From Achatina immaculata (Eukaryota; Mollusca; Gastropoda; Stylommatophora; Achatinidae), in assembly GCA_009760885.1 (NCBI GenBank), contig CM019701.1, forward strand, positions 31,747,505 to 31,811,504: a stretch of 64,000 nt of DNA, written 5' to 3'. The notes beneath the pieces are model-generated. The model was given only the letters and a program-made list of their open reading frames with translations. It was not told the origin of the DNA and searched no databases. Of this stretch, positions 20,688 to 32,640 are shown piece by piece. The position numbers and the translations under genes are program-made. Each line of letters begins with the position of its first letter. Within the stretch, counting starts at the first letter, position 1.

Positions 20688-21080
20688 TATATTCTTATAT
20701 TAACCTATTAAACATGAAAAATATAGTGTGAATAAAATGGCTTCATGCAGGTGTGACCTATTTTTTAACTTGATTGACAGATGAATAAACAAGTGCTGAT
20801 GTTTCTGGTTCAGCAGTGTCGGGTTGTCCTTGTTTAATGTTTAGAAAAAGTGTCTTTATCTCCGGGGTGGAAGAAGGGCGTGGTTTGGTGATTCATTACT
20901 GCACTTCAGTTAAGTTTCATCATTCAAGGCCAGCGGTTCCTAAACTGGTTCAGACAGCAGCTACCTAGCCCCGCTGGTCACGTTTCTAGTGAACGCAAAA
21001 TTCGTTTTCTTTCATTTGCCTTATTCACTGCCTCCCCCACCAGCGCCCTGAGGGGTGTTCATTCCAGTTTTTGAGAATCA
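20688..21080. repeat. Duplicated segment Z; inverted copies at 45671-46060 and 54556-54770
   Basis: Matches the reverse complement of 45671-46060 almost throughout, for example ctgacaatca-like ends and cagcacttgtttattcatct. The copy at 54556 is shorter. No gene seen. Confidence 0.85.
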
Positions 21081-22155
21081 TTGTTGTAAACTAAAGTAAG
21101 GATGATAGAATAACTGTTGTAAACTAAAGTAAGGATGATAGAATAACTGTTGTAAACTAAAGTAAGGCTGATAGAATAACTGTTCTAAACTAAAGTAAGG
21201 ATGATAGAATCACTGTTCTAAACTAAAGTAAGGATGATAGAATCACTGTTGTAAGCTAAAGTAAGGATGATAGAATAACTGTTGTAAACAAAAGTAAGGA
21301 TGATATAATCACTGTTGTAAACTAAAGTAAGGATGATAGAATCACTGTTGTAAGCTAAAGTAAGGATGATAGAATAACTGTTGTAAACAAAAGTAAGGAT
21401 GATATAATCACTGGTGTAAACTAAAGTAAGGATGATAGAATCACTGTTGCAAGCTAAAGTAAGGATGATAGAATCACTGTTGTAAATAAAAGTAAGGATG
21501 ATAGAATAACTGTTGTAAACTAAAGTAAGGATGATATAATCACTGTTGTAAACTAAAGTAAGGATGATAGAATCACTGTTGTAAACTAAAGTAAGGATGA
21601 TAGAATCACTATTGTAAACTAAAGTAAGGATGATAGAATCACTGTTGTAAACTAAAGTAAGGATGATAGAATAACTGTTGTAAACTAAAGTAAGGATGAT
21701 AGAATCACTATTGTAAACTAAAGTAAGGCTGATAGAATCACTATTGTAAACTAAAGTAAGGATGATAGAATCACTATTGTAAACTAAAGTAAGGATGATA
21801 GAATCACTGTTGTAAACTAAAGTAAGGATGATAGAATAACTGTTGTAAACTAAAGTAAGGATGATAGAATCACTATTGTAAACTAAAGTAAGGATGATAG
21901 AATCACTGTTGTAAACAAAAGTAAGGCTGATAGAATCACTGTTGTAAACTAAAGTAAGGCTGATAGAATCACTATTGTAAACTAAAGTAAGGCTGATAGA
22001 ATCACTATTGTAAACTAAAGTAAGGCTGATAGAATCACTATTGTAAACTAAAGTAAGGCTGATAGAATCACTATTGTAAACAAAAGTAAGGCTGATAGAA
22101 TCACTGTTGTAAACTAAAGTAATTACGATAGAATCACTGTTGTAAACTAAAGTAA
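21081..22155. repeat. 33-bp minisatellite, about 32 copies
   Basis: The unit actgttgtaaactaaagtaa + ggatgatagaata repeats every 33 bp with point variants (ggctgat, aacaaaag, actattg). An inverted array of about 11 units of the same sequence lies at 45311-45670, so array length has changed threefold between the two duplicates. Confidence 0.92.
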
Positions 22156-23340
22156 GGATGACAAAAAATATATCTACTTCCTCTCGTTGTAATTTCCTTT
22201 CTTTCCTGATATTTTATTTCGACATCTGATTCATTGTCGCCTTAAGAGGTTGTTTTGTTTCTCTGCCGGTTTCTTGGAAGTTGTGTTCCATCCACGTGAA
22301 AGCCAGCTCAGGCGGGTTATTGATTGACCTGCAGTGTTGGAATTTTAAGATTCGCGTTTAAGGAGCGAGGAACAACAACATTTTTATTTTATTATTATCT
22401 TTCTCTATAGCTTTCTTATCAGCTTCTCTGATTAAAATACACTGATAACATGAATATGTGATCCACGTCATCGCTCCATGTAAGTCGTTCTAGTCTGTTT
22501 TCTTCTATTCCTAATAAAACTACTCTATCTTCATTATTGAATTCTGGATAGACGGATTAACTGGGCCAGGAACTTCCCTGTCCTGGTTTTCGTAAGAAAA
22601 TTAAGGTCAGTACTAAACAGAAAGTAATGGCGCACCATTGAAAATGTGTGCTTGATATAATTAACTGCTTTGGCAATTTTCGTCCCAGACATTGTTATTA
22701 GGACAACAAAGATTCTGTTCAAATATCTGCAGGAGACGTGCAATACACAGGAAGAACTGATATCTAAGTTATGGAGTAGATTGAAATGACTACTATTGTA
22801 TTTTTTCTAAAGTGTGATCATCTGTTTGATGAATAAGGGGAAAGCTATACACAGACATCTCTCTGCCGTGATGTAGACTGTGATAAGACAGGTAATTCTA
22901 GCTAATAACTCCCGTTGTATGGCGGCTGTGAGATACTGAATATCAAGATACACCACCGGCAGTTCTGCGTTTTCAAAAATGGATTAACCCATAAAATATA
23001 ACATTGCTGAAATACGAGGTTGCATAGGTCAGAGATGACCATAGAAAAGAAACTAATATTAACATTTGTACTGAGGCATTGTTTATAAAGTATAATAAAG
23101 TTGATTGTATTGACTATAATTCCAAAAAGACTAATAAAACTTCACAAGAATGGGATATTTACAAAAGTAAACAAACGTCTGTGAATGTCGCTTCCAGTGT
23201 GAGATTTCCTACTAGAAGAATGAGTAAATTAGAATCTGGCTTATTTCAAACTTTCAAATCCCTGCTTAACTATTTGCACGGAGATTACAAACATTGATGC
23301 CTGTCAGAAAATGACATATCACTTTGACACATTAAAAAGA
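22156..23340. repeat. Duplicated segment Y; shorter inverted copy at 44765-45310
   Basis: 22156-22515 and about 23115-23325 match the reverse complement of 44765-45310. About 600 bp between them (22516-23115) are absent from the other copy. The direct repeat ctaataaaact occurs at 22511 and 23131. No gene recognised. Confidence 0.8.
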
Positions 23341-23436
23341 CATGCATGCAGAATCATGGTTTTCTTAATCAAAATGTCAGACTAATGTTTAGATCGTGAA
23401 TAAAGAAACCTTTGTAAACTGACAGATTCTGCTCAA

Positions 23437-23437
<1 letters not shown>

Positions 23438-23534
<97 letters not shown>

Positions 23535-23570
23535 ACGCGCGCGCGCGTGAGTGTGTGAGTGAGAGAGATA
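23438..23570. repeat. Compound (TA)n(TG)n(CG)n microsatellite
   Basis: TA tract to about 23500, TG to about 23531, then a short alternating CG/CA stretch and GA. Alternating purine-pyrimidine throughout. Confidence 0.95.
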
Positions 23571-23571
23571 G

Positions 23572-24775
23572 ACTTTAAAACTGACTTATATTTCCCACAA
23601 CTAAGTGGCAACTTAAATGAAATTACATTGCATGAAATTGAAACAGGAGTGAATCTAATGGCTAACAATAAAGCTGCAGGTGAAGATGAAATAACACCCT
23701 AAATGTTAAAAGCTATGAACAGTGACAACATTAACCAACTACAGAGAATGTTTAATAAAGCTTGGAAAGAAGAAAAGGTCCCTCGGAAATGTAAAAATGG
23801 AATAATTGTTAACATATACAAAAAGCGACATTAGCGATTGCAATAACTGGACAGGAGTAACCTTACTATCAGCTGTGTCAAATGTATTCTGCAAAGTTAC
23901 TCGTATTCTGAATAGAAATCAAGATATAATGGATGCTGCACTGAGAGAAGAACAAGCAGGATTTCGAAACGGGAGAAACTGTCTCGATCAGGTCTTTACT
24001 CTAAGAATAATACATAAAGAACATATTGAAATAAGGATGTATATTATATCCCTTGATTTTGGAATTGCAATAGACTTCATAATGAAAAAAGTGCTGCACA
24101 GGTAAAACGGGCATTGAGTGAGTACATGACACCCAACTAGAAGATCTTGATTTTGTTGATGACATAACTCTTATCAGTAACAATGTCAGTTCCATGCAAG
24201 AATAAACAGATTGGCTGTCTTCACTGGCTAGTAAAATATGACTTGAAATTAACGAGGATAAAACAAAAATTATGAAACTTCCCATTAACTACGAAGGAAA
24301 AATATAAGTAGAAGGAACAGCTGCTGAAGAAGTCAACCATTTTGCAGCTACATAGACCAGAATGGTGACACCAGAAAGGAAGTTAGAATTGGAATTGCAA
24401 AAGCAGCATTGATATTCAATAAACTTGAGAAAATATGGCATTCAAAAGTTATAAGCACAAAAACCAAGATAAGACTATTCAGTTCAAATGTAATATTCAC
24501 CCTCATTTATGCATGTGCAAGCTGTAAAAAACTAAAGAAATGGTCTGAAATTAGACTCTTTCGAAAACAATTGCCAAAGAAAAGTATAGGTATAAACTGG
24601 AATGATAAAAGAACAACGAAAAGATAAGACAGCTGAGCAAATAACAACCTGTCTCATGGGTGATCAGGAAAAGAAGACGGACATATTTCCGTCATTTGAT
24701 GAGAAGAAACAATCAGAGAATCCCAAAACAAGCAATCAAGTGGAACACAACAGGCAGAATAAAAAGAATTCGTTC
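23572..24775 (+). mobile_element. RTE-like LINE fragment (family 2), RT region
   Basis: The plus strand encodes ITLHEIETGVNLMANNKAAG (finger region), DAALREEQAGFRNGRNCLDQ at 23930-24000, LEDLDFVDDITLIS with the first position of the box changed (FVDD), and GLEINEDKTKI. Frameshifts and stops occur throughout. Part of the palm between 24050 and 24100 is deleted. It ends without the usual 3' tail where it meets an opposing copy at 24776. Confidence 0.85.
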
Positions 24776-26540
24776 CACTTGATCCTGAATATTTTCCTAA
24801 GCATTTGTTTTGAAAAGAGTCTAATGTGTGTCTATTTTTAGTTGTTTTCCAGATTTCGCATGCATAAAAGAGGGTGGATATTACATTTGAATTGAATAGT
24901 CTTAACTTGGTTTTTGTGCTTATAACTTTTGAATTCCATATGTTCTCAAGATTCTTGAAGATTAATGCTGCTTTTGCAATTTTAATTCTATCGTCCTTTT
25001 TGGTGTCACCATCTTGGTCTATGTAGATGCCAAGGTATGCAGATTGATTGATTTCTTCATTATCTGTCCCTTCTATGTGTATTTTTCCATTTTGATTAAT
25101 GGGAAGTTTCATTATTTTTGTTTTGTGCTTGTTAATTTCAAGTCCTATGTTGCTAGCCAGTGAAGACAGGATATCTGTTTTTTCTTGCATGGAATTCACA
25201 TTGTTACTGATGAGAGTTATGTCATCAGCAAAATCAAGATCTTCTAGTTGAGTCCTATGTACCCAGTCAATACCTGAGTTACCTGTGCAGCATTATTTCT
25301 TTATGAAGTCTATCGTAATTCCAAAAAGCAAAGGAGACAGTATATATCCTTGTTTCACGCCTATTTCGATCTGGAACCATTCATTCATCCTCTTCTCTTT
25401 TGACGGCACAAACATATCCATTGTAGAAGAATGTAATGATATTTACAATTTTAGATGATCTTCCATATAGACCTAAAATTCTCCATAATGAATCTATGTG
25501 TATGTTATTAAATGCATTTTTAAAGTCTATGAAGTTCAATATTAATGGTTTCTGCTTTTCAATATGTTCTTCAAGTATTATGTTTAAAGTAAAGATCTGG
25601 TCGAGACATCTTCTCCCTTTTCGAAATCCTGCTTGTTCTTCTCTCACTGCAGTATCCACTATATCTCTGAGTCTATTCAAAATGACCTTGCAACATACTT
25701 TTGGCACAACTGATATTAAGGTTATTCCTCTCCAATTATTACAGTCACTAAGGTTGCAACTTTTGGTATTTTTACAATGATTCCATTTTTCCTTTTAGAA
25801 GGGACCTTTTCTTCTTTCCAAATCTTATTAAACATTCTCTATAGTTGTCTCATATTATCACTAATGATAGCTTTTAACATGTCAGGCGTTTCTTCACCTG
25901 CAGCTTTGTTGTTAGCCATTAATTTCAATACTTTTTCAATGTCATGCCATGTAATTTCATCTTGCTGACATTTATTTGTGGGGCTGGTAGATCGTTTCAA
26001 GATTTGTCACTTCTTTTAGGTGTGGTCGATTAAGTATGTTAATATCCTCTTCTTATAGGCTATGGCTGTTTATCTTTCTGTGTATTGATTTTTTGTGTTG
26101 GCTTTTCAGGTTTAATTTTATTTTCCCTACACATAGATTGTGATCACTGTTAAAATCTGCACCCCTATAATGCTTTATCTATCACAGATGTTACGTATTG
26201 CTTTCTAATACAAAAAAAGATATATCTGGGTTCTAGTTCTCTCATCTGGAGATATCCACGTTGTTTTATGTATCTCTTTGTGTGGGAATATTCTGCCTCG
26301 AATGACCATGCCATGTGTTATATATATTTCAATGAATCTTTCTCCGTTCTGATTTACCATGTCAATTCCTTCTTTCCCCATTATTTTTTCGACGTCGGTG
26401 TTATCTTTCCCTACCTTAGCGTTTAAGTCCACCATAGCAATCAGGATGACGTGTTTAGTGACTTTGTTGATGATATGTTGTAGTTGGTGATAGAAATCGT
26501 CTTTCCCCTCATCATCTGGATATATGTAAGATATATATAT
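24776..26540 (-). mobile_element. RTE-like LINE fragment (family 2), endonuclease to RT
   Basis: Minus-strand order: APE-type endonuclease end (26540-26205: VDLNAKVGK, TTWISPDERTRTQI), a broken linker, RT fingers (25707-25381: REEQAGFRKGRRCLDQIFTL and FIDFKNAFNN), catalytic LEDLDFADDITLI near 25250-25215, and GLEINKHKTKIMKLPINQN (25199-24654). The endonuclease Asn/Asp motifs are visible, which places the element among APE-type LINEs of the RTE group. It lacks the start of the endonuclease and the 3' end. Confidence 0.85.
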
Positions 26541-27600
26541 CTTATCTTATATCTTATATCCTTCCCGTGCCGTTAGACGTCACATAGGGCTCGCAAAGTA
26601 GTTCGCCAATTTTTCCTGTCTTCGGCGAGTCTTTCAACCTCATCAAAGGATTTTATGCCTGTTAACTTGGCCTCTCTTAATAATGTTCTCTTCAGAGTTT
26701 CACGCGGTCTGCCCCTTTTTCTTCGGCCTGTTGTGTTCCACTTGATAGCTTGTTTTGGGATTCTCTGCTCATTTCTTCTCATCAAGTGGTCAACATATGT
26801 CCATCTCCTTTTCCTGATCACCCGTGAGACTGGTTGTTGTTCAGTCATCTGTCTTATCTCTGCATTGTTCTTGAATTCATTCCACTTGATGCCGAGTATT
26901 TTCCTTAGGCATTTGTTTTCAAAAGAGTCTAATTTCTTTTCTATTTCTTTAGTTGTTTTCCAGCTTTCGCATGCATAAATGAGGGTGGATATTACATTTG
27001 AATTGAATAGTCTTAACTTGGTTTTTGTGCTTATAACTTTTGAATTCCATATGTTCTCAAGATTCTTGAAGATTGATGCTGCTTTTGCAATTCTGATCCT
27101 AACTTCCTTTCTAGTGTCACCATCCTGGTCTATGTAGCTGCCAAGGTATCAAAATTGATTGACTTCTTCAATATCTGCCCCTTCTATGTGTATTTTTCCA
27201 TTTTGATTGATGGGAATTTTCATTATTTTTGTTTTGTCCTTGTTAATTTCAAGTCCTATTTTGCTAGCCAGTGAAGATAGGCTATCTGTTTTTTCTTGCA
27301 TGGAATTCACATTATTACTGATAAGAGTTATGTCATCAGCAAAATCAAGATCTTCTAGTTGGGTCCCATGTACCCAGTCAATACCTGTGTTACCTGTGCA
27401 GCATTTTTTCATTATGAAGTCTATTGTAATCCCAAAAGTAAAGGAGACAGTATACATCCTTGTTTCACGCCTGTTTCAATCTGGAACCATTCACTCATCC
27501 CTTCTTCTGTCTTGACTGCACAACCATATCCATTGTATAAGTCCTTAATGACGTTGACAATTTTAGATGGTATTCCATATAGACATTAATATAGAATTTT
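26541..27600 (-). mobile_element. RTE-like LINE (family 2), RT end with intact 3' tail
   Basis: Minus strand: FGITIDFIMKKCCTGNTGID, LEDLDFADDITLIS (catalytic box intact), GLEINKDKTKIMKIPINQNG (27457-27149), then after a frameshift RKRRWTYVDHLMRRNEQR, GRRKRGRPRETLKRTLLREA and the final ALCDV with stop at 26573. The tail is a (ataag)-like simple repeat at 26530-26560. This copy best defines the 3' end of the family. It is 5'-truncated at a palindromic junction. Confidence 0.88.
26573..26848 (-). pseudogene. LINE ORF2 C-terminal tail (family 2)
   Basis: Ninety-one residues open: MTEQQPVSRVIRKRRW, then LMRRNEQRIPKQAIKWNTTG, RRKRGRPRETLKRTLL, and NWRTTLRALCDV to the stop. The basic GRPRETLK block and the closing W-R-T-T-L pattern are shared by RTE-group elements. 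Function of the tail is not established. Confidence 0.7.
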
Positions 27601-27630
27601 ATGTCTATATGGAATACTATATGGAATATA
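27572..27630. repeat. Short palindrome at the junction of two opposed LINE copies
   Basis: tattccatatagacat at about 27573 is answered by atgtctatatggaata at about 27600, with a short AT spacer. The left side is LINE sequence continuing the minus-strand copy; the right side leads via a TA tract into the plus-strand copy. Confidence 0.8.
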
Positions 27631-28545
27631 TATATATATATATATATATATAACTCTGGAATTACAATAGACTTCATTATGAAATAAAATGCTGCACAGG
27701 TAACATAGGTATTTCCTGGGTACATGGGACCCAACTAGAAGATCTTTATTTTGCTTATGACATAACTCTTATCATTAACAATGTGAATTCCATGCAAGAA
27801 AAAACATATATCCTGTCTTCACTGGCTAGCAAAATAGGACTTGAAATTAACAAGCACAAAACAAAAATAATGAAAATTCCCATTAATCAAAATGGAAAAT
27901 ACACATAGAAGGGACAGATATTGAAGAAGTCAATCAATATAAATACCTTGAGAGCTACATAGTCCAGGATGGTGACACTAGAAAAGAAGTTAGAATCAGA
28001 ATTGCAAAAGCCGCATCGATCTTCAAGAATCTTGAGAACATAGGAAATTCAAACTTTATAAGCAAAAAACCAAGTTAAGACTATTCAATTCAAATGTAAT
28101 ATCCACCCTCATTTATGCATGCGAAATCTGGAAAACAACTAAAAAATAGACAAAAATTAGACTCTTTTGAAAACAAATGCCTAAGGAAAATACTCGGCAT
28201 CAAGTGGAACGAATTCAAGAACAATGCAGACATAAGACAGATGACTGAATAACATCCAGTCTCATGGGTGATCAGGAAAAGGAGATGGACAGATATTGGT
28301 CACATGATGAGAAGAAACAATCAGAGAATCCCAAAACAAACTATCAAGTGGAACACAATAAGCCAAAGAAAACGATGCAGACCACGTGAAACTCTGAAGA
28401 GGACATTGTTAAGTGAAGCCAAATTAACAGGCATAAAATCCCTTGATGAGGTTGAAAGACACTCCGAAGTCAGGAAAAATTGGCGAACTACGTTGCCAGC
28501 CTCATGTCACGTCTAACGGCACGGAAAGGATATAAGATGTGTATA
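27631..28545 (+). mobile_element. RTE-like LINE fragment (family 2)
   Basis: Mirror image of 26541-27590. Plus strand shows ITIDFIMK, a damaged active-site region (LYFAYDITLI instead of LDFADDITLI), GLEINKHKTKI, and the tail frame 28268-28516 (MIRKRRWTDIGHMMRRNNQR ... KRTLLSEAKLTGIKSL). It ends in the family 3' sequence tctaacggcacggaaaggat and a TA tract. Confidence 0.85.
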
Positions 28546-29494
28546 TATATATATATAATGATGCGTGCTAAGAAATGAGAGATGGTCTAATGGTACATTC
28601 TATTTCTTGACATCTGAACGGACAAATAAAAGCTGTAATTATTTCATTAGTGAAGGAAAGCTCCCGGCTCGACAAGGGCCACCACTCTACAGAGAAATAA
28701 AAATGCCGATAAGCTCGTTAAAACATTTTGCTGACATTTTTACTGGCCATGCTGAAGGATACAGCATTGTCTTTACCGTTTCCGATAAATGATTTTCTAG
28801 GTACTTAGTGTCATCTACATTAAATATTGAACATTATCAAACATTTTTGTTTTTGGTTTAAAGTGTCTTTCTTGATCGCTTTTTAAAATGATAGTTGGAG
28901 TGTAAAATGGCAAAATCCTGTGGCTCTCTATTGATTACTACTTCTAAATATCTTTGCACATCGCAAAATGGAATTTATGTAGGAAAATGTCTGAAGATTG
29001 AAAAATGAGTTAAATATGACATTAGAAAACATTCATCAATTTCATGTCACTATATAACTATACTTGTACTAGACATGTCTAGTTAATATTCTATGCTTAC
29101 AGTACAGATAACAGAGTGTTAACATTTTGTCAACATTTTGTGGGAATAACAAAGAAAAAAACATTCCATATGTATTTAATTTTTAGTTGCATGTTTATAT
29201 TACATGCAGGCTTTTTGTCAGTTTCAACTTGACTGCGGTTATTTGTGTGTTTAGGGCATTTATCATAAAGTCATATTCCATGTCTGGGACATTGTGGAAG
29301 CTGACATCATATTCTTTCTATGCATTTCTCTTGCTTTTTTCACTTTTATTCATCAGTCCATGCCACGTCTATGACCCTAAGAGTCCCTTATGTCGACTCA
29401 ACCATGTTCATATAACTGGAAGACTTGGATAGAAGGAAGAACGCAAAAGAAAAGAACCTAAGATACATCCTATCATAATTAAGGACGTTGAGAA
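28546..29494. other. No recognised gene; one unassigned short frame
   Basis: A 75-codon frame at 28565-28792 (MLRNERWSNGTFYFLTSERT ...) matches nothing I recognise and has no supporting context. The remainder is AT-rich without features. Confidence 0.4.
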
Positions 29495-30440
29495 TCTTCC
29501 AGTACAAAAGCAGGTAAGAAATATGTGTGGAGTTAATCAACAGTGATTAATTTGGGAGTGTTAATTAATGCCCTATGGTTGAAGATCCCGCCTGTGAATA
29601 GTATTGCAAATGTAATATATATTTTACACGAGAACAAACAATACATGATTGATTCAGAAACCTTAAGTGTCCAAGGCACATGGGGCTTCCGCAAGGGTTT
29701 TCCACAAAAGCCTGTCTTTTGCCTTTTTTCCTCTCTTGCCCAAGAGAGCCGTCTGTTGCTCAACATCCTCTCTGTTGTTCTTCTCCACGTCTCCTTTGGT
29801 CTATTCTTACTTCTGTTACCATGTGGTCTCCATCTTAGTGCTATTTTTAGTAGTGAGTCGTCAATCATCCAGAGTACATGTCCCAACCATTGCCAGAATC
29901 GTTCCTCAATAATTGATGTCAGTGGCCTCATCTGCACATCTGCCAACAAGATGTTATTTCTTATGGGGTTTGGCCAAGATATTTTTCTAATTTTCGTGAA
30001 CATTCAGTCTGGAAAGAATTCAGCTTGGTTTCTATGGTTGTGGTGATTTTCCAGCATTCACTTCCATAGAGTTGTACACTTAGAACATTACTCTTAAATA
30101 TCCTGATTTTCGTCTTCATGCTTAGTTGTTTAGATTTCCGATTAGTCTGCAGCATTGCATAAGCCTATTTTGCTCAAGTAAGTCTGTTGTTGATGTCCTC
30201 TGTGTTGTCTCAATCTTCTACTACTCTACTTCTAAGATATGGATATTCGTTGTCCTCCTCCACTAGCTTGTTATCTACTCCTATATTGTTAGCATTCTCA
30301 GTTAGCTTGTTAATTTTATCTTGCATATCTGTGTACCTGATTGGCAGTAGACAAATGTCGTCGGCAAAGAAAAATATATCTCTCTCTTGTTAATGTACAC
30401 AGCAGACAATGTAAACAGTGCACACCGTCCATGGCTACCG
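29495..30440 (-). mobile_element. RTE-like LINE 3' half (family 1)
   Basis: Inverted relative of 1-493, longer on the 5' side. Minus strand: KLSMKTKIRIFKSNVLSVQL YGSECW (RT thumb, about 30155-29961), then ISWPNPIRNNILLADVQMRP, QWLGHVLWMIDDSLLKIALR and KNRPKETWRRTTERML. Further upstream, 30350-30186 encodes a remnant of the active-site region (SADDICLL-like, with frameshifts). The 3' UTR matches 321-480. Confidence 0.75.
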
Positions 30441-30499
30441 TTAATAAAGACTTCACTAAGACAGGTTTGATAAACATGAAGGAAAGAAAAAACTTGTTA

Positions 30500-31760
30500 T
30501 TCTTCTTCTTCTTCGTTCGCTTTTACCACCAAGACCGCCCTGTGATCCTACTGAATTTACCCTTGTGGTCCTCTTTAGGTCCCGTGGTCCCGCGTGTGGT
30601 CAACAAAAGGACCACGCGAGATCCCCGAAAAGACCACAAGAGCTTCAGAGTATTGTACGGCTTGAGCCTGTATTCTTGGTGGGTATCAGAAGCGGGATTG
30701 CGTGATACCGTGGTTTTCGTTGCACTTGTTTAATCTAGAGTTGGACTTTCTCACCGGAAAACCTCGACGTGTTTTGAGATACCCGTGTATCACCGCCGGG
30801 TGAGAGGTGGGTGCCCATCCATTCCGGCGTTGGTCTTTCTCGCCGGAAAACCTCAGCGTGATTAGGATACGCATACATCTCCGCCGGGTGAGAGGTGGTT
30901 GCCTAACTAGACTGCCCTGGTCCAGTGTCTCCGACTTCAGCATTTTGTGGTCGTGGCTGCTACCCTTCTTAGATGTGACCAGGACGGAGCTTTTGTTCAG
31001 GAGGAAGAATCCTCACCACTAGTGACTTCCACCCCAGGGTTGAGCCGGTTTAGGCATATTATCCCAGTATGTGGGTGTTTAGGACATGACCGACGTCTAG
31101 AGCAGAGGTACTGTGACATGCATAGCCATTAAGTTTCACCCCTGGCATGAGCCGATTTAGGCATATTTCACCAGTATGTTTGTATATCGTGCGTGACCGA
31201 CCTCTAGAGCAAAGCCGCCGTGGTATGGGTAGCTCTCGCCTTGATGAGGTTGAGTGGACATACTGATTAAGCTTCACTTTATCCTTTCCACCATCTTTTA
31301 ACATCGGCGCCGCACAGCACATCTGACTGCTTTCCCGCATTTTCTTCCTTGACAGAGAGGAGCTTCACTCTACTTGCGGCATCCGAAGATTCTCGCCAGC
31401 ATTTCGCACGACATGAATGCACTTAGAACGTGGCCGAACCCCAGACCAGAGGTGCCGTAATTTGACTACTGTTTACTTCGCTTATTCCTTTCTTTCACCT
31501 TTTCCACTGTGGTGCCGCACGGCACCCCCATTTGCACCTGTCTTCATTGGATGGGAGGAGCCCACTCCACGCACGGCAGCTGAAGAATTTTGCCAGCAGC
31601 GGTTGATGAGCTACCAAACATGACTATCTTCTACCCAAAGCGTCTGGTTTTCAGGCGCCAGATATTCGCCTTCGCCCCTTCTCCTGTCAGTTTAAACAGT
31701 TCTGTCATGAGAAGGCCAGGAGCTGGACTTGACTGTCAGAAGCTATTTGAGATGCACACC
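30500..31760. repeat. GC-rich island of degenerate tandem repeats
   Basis: Much richer in G and C than its flanks. Repeated blocks: cgccgggtgagaggtgg at about 30795 and 30884 (period about 90 bp); gagccggtttaggcata at 31041 and gagccgatttaggcata at 31149, each followed by a similar gaccgac(g/c)tctagagca about 50 bp later (period about 110 bp); and ccactccacgcacggc / cactctacttgcggc near 31363 and 31562. Short frames here are not consistent with a gene. May be an unrecognised satellite or an old transposon. Confidence 0.55.
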
Positions 31761-32139
31761 TCCGACAATAGCAGTCCTTAGAACCAAAAAACTTGTTTAT
31801 TTTTGTTAAATATTACCACCAAAACTATATGGTAGACAACGCATGGGAAATAGAAAAGGTTGGCCTTTATTTCACAGGGCAGAACTTACTATAAATATAC
31901 TAATAAATTGCTGTGAATATATATAAAGACTGAAGTGTTCTCTGATTAATAATGTCTTATAATTCAGCCATTGAATAGATCATATTGCTGAACTTTGAGT
32001 GATGGTGATTGTCACTTTTTAAAATTTATGAATGTGTGTAATACGACTTCTTTTCGTTCACTTTAGAAGTTCTGAAAGTCACCTAGCGTCATATTTTATG
32101 ATTCACCAGAAGACTAAAATCATAACACAAATAGTCACT
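31761..32139. other. No feature recognised
   Basis: AT-rich sequence; no gene, repeat or motif supported. Confidence 0.5.
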
Positions 32140-32425
32140 GTAGTGTTCACATGTTTCGTCATTTAATCAAATAATACTAAGTCCAAAAATTAATTAATCA
32201 GACTAATTACATAAAATATAAAATAAACAACAATTGAGGATATTACCTGCATTTTATTAAAAGTAAGCCCCGTGTGTATTGATACAGCGAGTGGCACGAT
32301 CTAACTAACACTGGAACGACCTCTGCAGTTCTACTGTTGGTATGGCCCTTAAACTTGATGTTACGGCCTTTTGGATGTCATCAGTATCGTCAAAAAAGCG
32401 TCCTTTCAATGATAACTTTAATTAA
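32140..32425 (-). mobile_element. Mariner fragment (same family as 33962-35240)
   Basis: Aligns with 33962-34205: shared gtaagccccgtgt, ttgatacagcgagtggcacg and atctaactaacactggaacg. It covers the 3' end of the transposase and the left terminal region, then stops. It is followed by AT-rich sequence. Confidence 0.8.
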
Positions 32426-32640
32426 CTAAATTCTACTTATCAGTAATAATCATAACTATAATAAAAATTCTACTAGTAATAGGAAAACATCATTGATAAT
32501 AATAATTATAATACTATCCTAATGTACACGGCGATAATAATATTAGAGCCATAACATACGAGCAGTATCACGAAAGTCATGAGCAAATATGTTTTAAAAA
32601 TCAGAATTTATAGACTGAGAAAATATATCACCTTTATCCT
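32426..32640. other. AT-rich spacer, no feature
   Basis: Dominated by ataata and taattata stretches; nothing coding. Confidence 0.5.

Noticed and set aside
23369..23668. Minus-strand frame across the TA/TG/CG microsatellite
   Set aside because: Pure dinucleotide repeat translated as IYIYIY and HTHTHT; not a gene.
28565..28792. A 75-codon frame starting MLRNERWSNG
   Set aside because: Too short, no motif, no neighbouring exon or conserved copy; kept only as a mention.
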